From Isoetes taiwanensis (lineage: Eukaryota; Streptophyta; Lycopodiopsida; Isoetales; Isoetaceae), in NCBI GenBank assembly GCA_021234155.1, contig JAJEKV010000075.1:1926001-1990000 (forward strand): 64,000 nucleotides of DNA. The letters are read 5' to 3'. A program made the position numbers and the translations under genes. Below the pieces are notes generated by a model. The model did not search any database. It saw only the letters and a list, made by a program, of their open reading frames with translations, and was not told the DNA's origin. Each line of letters begins with the position of its first letter. The stretch's first letter is position 1. Of the stretch, positions 59,690 through 64,000 are shown in pieces.

Positions 59690-60510
59690 CTGGCAATCAA
59701 GCTTCCAAGCTTACCGCCGGCTGCGGGGTTGATAGCATCGTTGATGGTGCGGCCTTGAGATTCCCGCATGAAGTCCGGATAGTGCTTCTCAAGGTCTATT
59801 TTCATCACCCACGTAGCATCTCTCTGCTGGCAAGTGTTTCCACTTAACCAAGTATTGTAGCATTTGACTCCTTCTGGTCTGCTTATAGGCCCGATCAAGA
59901 AGAGCTTCAGGCACTATATCTAGATGCTCTTCTGTCATTTCAAGAAGGGTGGGTGTATCCAAGATCTCCTCTGGATCTGGGGTGTGTTGTTTCAGAAGAC
60001 TCACGTGAAAGACCTTGTGGATCTTCAAGCGGGGTGGCAAATCCAAGCGATATGCCTGTTCTCCAACTCGTTCAATGATTTTGAACGGCCCAGCCCATCT
60101 GGGTGCCAGCTTCTTGCAGTTACCAATCTTAAGGTTGGCCTGTTTTACCTTAATTTTAAGCCAAACTGATTCGCCCACCTGGAAGACTCGTGGGGTTCTG
60201 TGTCTATCTGCTACACTCTTCTGACGACTGTGTGCAGCCAATAAGTAACCACGAACTTCCTCAACCAAAGCTTGCATTTCTAAGAGGAGTTGTTGAGAAA
60301 CCTCCACTTTAGAAACGGGGTTATGCCATGTGTCTGGAGTAAGACATTGATAACCATAATTTATCATAAAGGGAGACATTCTAGAAGACTCCTGTTTCAT
60401 GCTGTTATAGGCAAACTCGACCAGATAAATATAGTCAGCCCATTGTGACTGCTTACTCCACACATAACTTCGTAGCATATCCTCTATGATGCGATTGTAT
60501 GACCATCCGT
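59690..60510 (-). pseudogene. integrase C-terminal part and chromodomain
   Basis: RIIEDMLRSYVWSKQSQWAD, then EFAYNSMKQESSRMSPFMIN continue the integrase. VWLKIKVKQANLKIGNCKKL, then APRWAGPFKIIERVGEQAYR and LPPRLKIHKVFHVSLLKQHT are the GPF/Y-type C-terminal domain. MLQYLVKWKHLPAERC and, after a shift near 59825, RDATWVMKIDLEKHYPDF form the chromodomain, which guides insertion to marked chromatin. The aromatic Y, W and W positions are kept, but the frameshift cuts the fold. Confidence 0.88.
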
Positions 60511-61110
60511 CTGAGGATGATATGCCGTACTCATAGCAAGCTTGGTGTGGATGGTGGCAAAGAAGTCTTTCCAAAATGCACTTACGAATTTGGGATCCCT
60601 GTCGGATACAATAACTCGTGGCATTCCGTGCAATCTGAAGATCTCTTTTGCAAATAGCAGAGCAGTATCGAAGGCTGTATCTGTGGTACGACATGGCAAG
60701 AAATGAGCCATTTTCGACAATTTGTCGACTACTACCATCAATGCATCATATCCACGGAGAGTACGTGGAAGGCCTATAATGAAATCCATGGTTATCACTT
60801 CCCACTTAGCGTTGGGCACATCCAGAGGTTGCAACTCTCCTGGAATCCTTAATTGCTCAGCCTTGGTTTTGTGACATACGACAATCTTTGTAATGTACCT
60901 AGCAATATCCTTCTTCATAGAAGGCCAGAAATAACTGGAGCGGATCTTAAAGTAGGTCTTCATAAAACCTGCATGTCCGGCTATAGGGCTGTTGTGCGTG
61001 TCATGGACTCCTGAAGTCTCAGGTACACACAACTTATCCTTGTAATATAACAAGTTGCCCTCTTTCTTGTACGAGCGGAAAGCTTCACGTTCTTTATAAA
61101 TGGCGTGCAC
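60484..61110 (-). pseudogene. integrase: zinc finger and catalytic core
   Basis: The HHCC finger is partly kept (AGHAGFMKTYFKI, then YITKIVVCHKTKAE), but the first Cys of the CxxC pair has become Ile. The core shows DFIIGLP with the first Asp and SDRDPKFVS with the second. The block that normally reads TDGQTE ends at TDGHT: a small deletion at about 60500-60510 removes the third catalytic residue, Glu, and changes the frame. Strand transfer is therefore impossible with this copy. Confidence 0.88.
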
Positions 61111-61603
61111 GCTTATTCAAACTATCCCAAACATCCGAACTTCTGGGATGCGTGGCCAAGGTCTGTTCTATCTGTTTTCCAAACTCACTAGTGAGTGTGG
61201 AAATTGCGTTACAATGGGTTCGGGTTATCAAGGGATGGCGTGACAACGCATCCGCAACCACATTGTGCTTCCCAGGCTTATACATAATCTCAAAATCATA
61301 CTCCTCCAGAAATTCCATCCATCTTCTTTGACGGAGGTTGAGATTCGGCTGGGTGGATAGATAACGGAGACTCTGATGATCTGTATCAAGTTGAAATCTT
61401 CTACCAAGAAGGTAGTGTCTCCATATACGCAGAGCGCGGACAACGGCTAACAACTCCTGATCATGGGTGGGGTATCGCTGTTCAGTCTCGTTCATTTTCT
61501 TTGAATCGTATGCAATAACCCTCTCCTCCTGCATTAGGACTCCACCGGTAGCAATCTTACTGGCATCCGTTGCCACTAGTTTATCCTTTTCAGGGTCGGG
61601 CAA
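61094..61603 (-). pseudogene. RNase H domain
   Basis: LVATDASKIATGGVLMQEE with the first Asp, HDQELLAVVRALRIWRHYLL with Glu, LDTDHQSLRYL with the second Asp, and VVADALSRHP at the end. All three catalytic positions are intact. It degrades the RNA strand after minus-strand synthesis. Confidence 0.9.
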
Positions 61604-61689
61604 TGGGAGGACTGGTGCTGACGTTAAAGCATCCTTAAGCTTCTGAAAACTTCCCTGGACCTTTGCTTTCCAATGCTCAATCCAATCCT

Positions 61690-62405
61690 TTACCTTCTCA
61701 TGCTTTGTAAGATCGATGGGGTGCTTTGCAATCCTTGCAAAATCCTTAACAAATTTCTGTAATATCCTGCCAATCCTAAGAAACTTCGGACCTGCGAGAC
61801 ATTTCCGGAATGGGCCAATCCTTCAACGCCTCGTCTTTTGTTGGATCGGTAGCAATTCCCTCTGAAATGACATGTCCCAAATAATCCACCTTTGGAGTGG
61901 CAAACTTCCACTTAGAGAACTTGGCAAAGAGCTGATGACGTCTTAGCTTTTGTAGTGCCAGCCTAAGATGTTGCTCATGCTCCTCCAGAGTCTTACTGTA
62001 GATGAGAATGTCGTCAAAGAAAATAACAACAAAATCATCCAAGTCTTTCGGAAGACATCATTCATCAATCGCATGAAAGTTGCGGGTGCATTAGTTAATC
62101 CAAAAGGCATAACGAGAAACTCATAATGCCCATATCTAGTCTTGAAAGGCGATTTATGGATGTCCTCTTCCTTAATCCTTATCGATGGTATCCGGGGCGT
62201 AAGTCAATCTTTGAGAAGTATCTGGCTCCTTGCAACTGGTCCATAAGATCGTCTGCTCGTGGTAAAGCATAGCGATTCTTGATGGTATGCTTATTCGGTT
62301 CTTAGAGGTTTAATAGCTCTTGAAGTTGCTTCTTAAGCTCGACCAATTCAGGGGGACTCATACTGATGCGGCTTCTTGGTAGGCTTAGTATTTGGTTCCA
62401 AAGCT
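61690..62405 (-). pseudogene. reverse transcriptase domain with internal deletion
   Basis: From right to left: SPELVELKKQLQELLNL (about 62355-62308), then immediately [35 protein letters not shown] with the first Asp, [40 protein letters not shown] with the catalytic DD (62030), KVDYLGHVISEGIATDPTKD and VRSFLGLAGYYRN. Compared with the family, about 40 codons (the block ending CIDYRALN) are missing between LLNL and HTIKN, and a stop marks the join. Shifts follow near 62190, 62045 and 61800. Confidence 0.88.
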
Positions 62406-63035
62406 ATCTCACATTCCACCCTCTAAAAGGAGGGACCTTTTGGATCTCATCACGGAAAAGATGCCCTCACTCCGAAATTCCATTAGAGGTAATTTGAGAT
62501 CTCATTTTGTCCCATTAGCAATGCCCAATAAGGCAAAGTATCAATTACTTGCTTAACTAACTTTTGGCAGCAAAAACTCCGATCGAACTCAATGGAGCTC
62601 CTTAAGTCTCATGACAACCCATTGTTATATCTTTGGGATGGAAAAGGTTATCCATATGGCGTGTTAAAATAGCTTTATCTAATGCAATAAACGTTTTTCA
62701 TGAGTAGATGATGGACATAGAAGTTGTTAATGCGCATGATGTAGAGTACTCAGGGTTGAATGGATCACCTTTTATAGTCCCACTCAATGGAGGCAAGTCT
62801 CATGAGGCTCCATTAGCTTTATCTAACTGCGGACATTGAAGGTAACTTCCGTTCCATTAGTCAGCTGCGTTGCAAGAATTCCATACCAACAATGAGGTCA
62901 TATTTGCCAATATCCATTAACTTCGGCCCAAAGCAAGCGGTGCACGGCAACCGTGCATCCCTAAGGTTAATGCGCGGCCATGAGTATGTCTACGATTTTT
63001 CCACTAGCATTAACGCGGAGTCTCGATTCGGGACC
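62406..63035 (-). other. decayed protease-RT linker
   Basis: Only short frames. The region corresponds in position to the protease/RT linker, but indels hide the coding sequence. Confidence 0.5.
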
Positions 63036-63353
63036 TCAAAGTCTCAAGCCGCAATACCGAGCCATTCTAGGAGAAGCAAAGTTATGTGTACTTCCCCTAT
63101 CCATAAGAATTATGAAAGGTTTATTGTCTACTTGACCTATGGTGGAAATAACAAAGCAGCCGACTTTCAGCATTGTACGGTTTCTATAGCCGCAAGGATA
63201 TGAGACGCACAGCGAATATACTCTCGAGGAGCCTCCTCCTCGGGTAGTGTAGACTCGATATCGTCCCAATCGAGGTCGGCCATGGCCACCGGGCTGGCAT
63301 TGACATAAGGACAATTCATGAAGTGCCCGGACGCCGCATACACCATAGAGCAT
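63036..63353 (-). pseudogene. aspartic protease remnant
   Basis: DNKPFIILMDRGSTHNFASP corresponds to the active-site block, but the usual DSGSTHNF has become DRGSTHNF. The upstream part is out of frame with gag. The enzyme would cut the polyprotein; the Ser-to-Arg change next to the catalytic Asp should abolish it. Confidence 0.75.
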
Positions 63354-63593
63354 GCCTTTATCTCGGCCGAGTGTTCTCGAAACCTCTTTGGGAATGGATC
63401 AGAAGAGGTTCAAACTTCCCTTACCGACATTGTTACGGTTTATCGCGTCTTTGGGTGACTTTCTTTCCCCGGCAAAATAGTTAGAGTTTTCGAGAGGGCC
63501 CCGAATGGGTGAACGGCCCTTATAAGGTGTGTACCCAGTGGCGCACTGAATAAGATCTTTGGGCGTTGGTATGCGCCCCATGGCGTGTCTTCT

Positions 63594-64000
63594 TCAAGGC
63601 TCGGTTTTAGCCTCGACCTCACCTTGGCCCGACTTGGGGTCTATGGCCTTAACCATTCGTTTAATTGATGGGGCCAACCCTTCAATATAACCCTCCACCG
63701 CCCTCTTTTCATTCATACCGGCACATATAGCCTCGGCGCATGGATTCATCGTGTGTGGCACGAACCAGGCATGCCCTTTGCTCCAACCGGTAAAAATCTG
63801 AATCTGCCGGCATTTGTGCGCCGCGGCACGTAATCGCGACTTAAAAGCTGGCAAACTTTTTGAATTTGCATCTACCTTACGTCGGATGCTTGGCTCTAGC
63901 ATAGCCCTTCCACCAAATACGGGCGGCTCTGTGGGGTTTGTGGTGGCAACCTTTCTCGTATCCTTTTTCTCGTCATGCCGGTGGGATTTTCTAAACTCCT
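63594..64000 (-). pseudogene. gag remnant
   Basis: KRAVEGYIEGLAPSIKRMVK, then AIDPKSGQGEVEAK is the end of a capsid-type gag domain, preceded by LPAFKSRLRAAAHKC. Frames change near 63600, and the zinc-knuckle part between 63400 and 63600 is not readable. The gene continues past the window edge. Confidence 0.65.

Larger units (their letters stand above)
57458..64000 (-). mobile_element. Ty3/Gypsy chromovirus, 3' LTR to gag, incomplete at the window end
   Basis: On the minus strand the order is gag (partial), protease, RT, RNase H, integrase, chromodomain, polypurine tract, 3' LTR. That order (integrase last) and the chromodomain define a plant chromovirus. The 5' LTR and primer site lie beyond 64000. 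Frameshifts, stops and internal deletions in every domain make it non-autonomous. Confidence 0.93.

Noticed and set aside
59414-59758. Plus-strand ORF of 114 codons
   Set aside because: Antisense to the chromovirus pol end and 3' region; its codons mirror the chromodomain region.

Overview
This is nuclear DNA from a land plant. It contains PLS-type pentatricopeptide (PPR) sequence, a dirigent protein, plant L1-type LINEs with zf-RVT fingers, a chromodomain Ty3/Gypsy element, a CACTA foldback element and a Helitron end. The divergent gene fragments in a large, AT-rich, repeat-loaded background fit a fern or other large-genome seed-free plant, but the sequence alone does not settle the species. 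Only one host gene looks intact: the dirigent gene at 1281-1832. I saw no rRNA gene, tRNA gene or CRISPR array.

Left part (1-26 kb). This stretch holds broken gene pieces: a truncated PPR end (2-547), at least six decayed exons of a plant KAPA synthase (BIOF, biotin synthesis) at 4478-6019 with a seventh 16 kb away at 22017-22166, an importin beta-1 fragment (11903-12402), another PPR fragment (13500-13946) and the end of a non-L1 LINE on the minus strand (17765-18470). Between them lie foldbacks and palindromes (3252-3352, 3921-3988, 14772-15205, 21043-21079), a probable small Helitron (19853-20211), tandem repeats and a long TTA microsatellite.

Middle part (26-48 kb). A decayed, apparently intron-containing reverse-transcriptase gene runs on the minus strand from about 38.5 kb to 26.4 kb. 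Its motifs resemble Penelope-like RTs. It is split by a GC-rich L1-type LINE (27623-33690) with a target-site duplication of up to 17 bp. The 3' third of that LINE plus 139 bp of host flank was then tandemly duplicated (31660-33829 and 33862-36035). The junction carries 26 bp that also occur at 22976-23001. A second, 5'-truncated LINE of a related family (40617-47735, 15-bp target-site duplication) is split in its endonuclease domain by a 3.2-kb inverted-repeat element with CACTA ends (40764-43967). The right half of that element is flanked by a TAT duplication.

Right part (48-64 kb). A gene-poor stretch with duplicated AT-rich segments is followed by a 3' LINE fragment (53.8-55.8 kb) that carries an extra 136-codon ORF. 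Next come two short tandem arrays and an unrecognised minus-strand ORF (56914-57276). The window ends in a minus-strand chromovirus: LTR 57458-59039, polypurine tract, chromodomain, integrase, RNase H, RT, protease and part of gag. The element has internal deletions and changed catalytic residues, so it is not autonomous.
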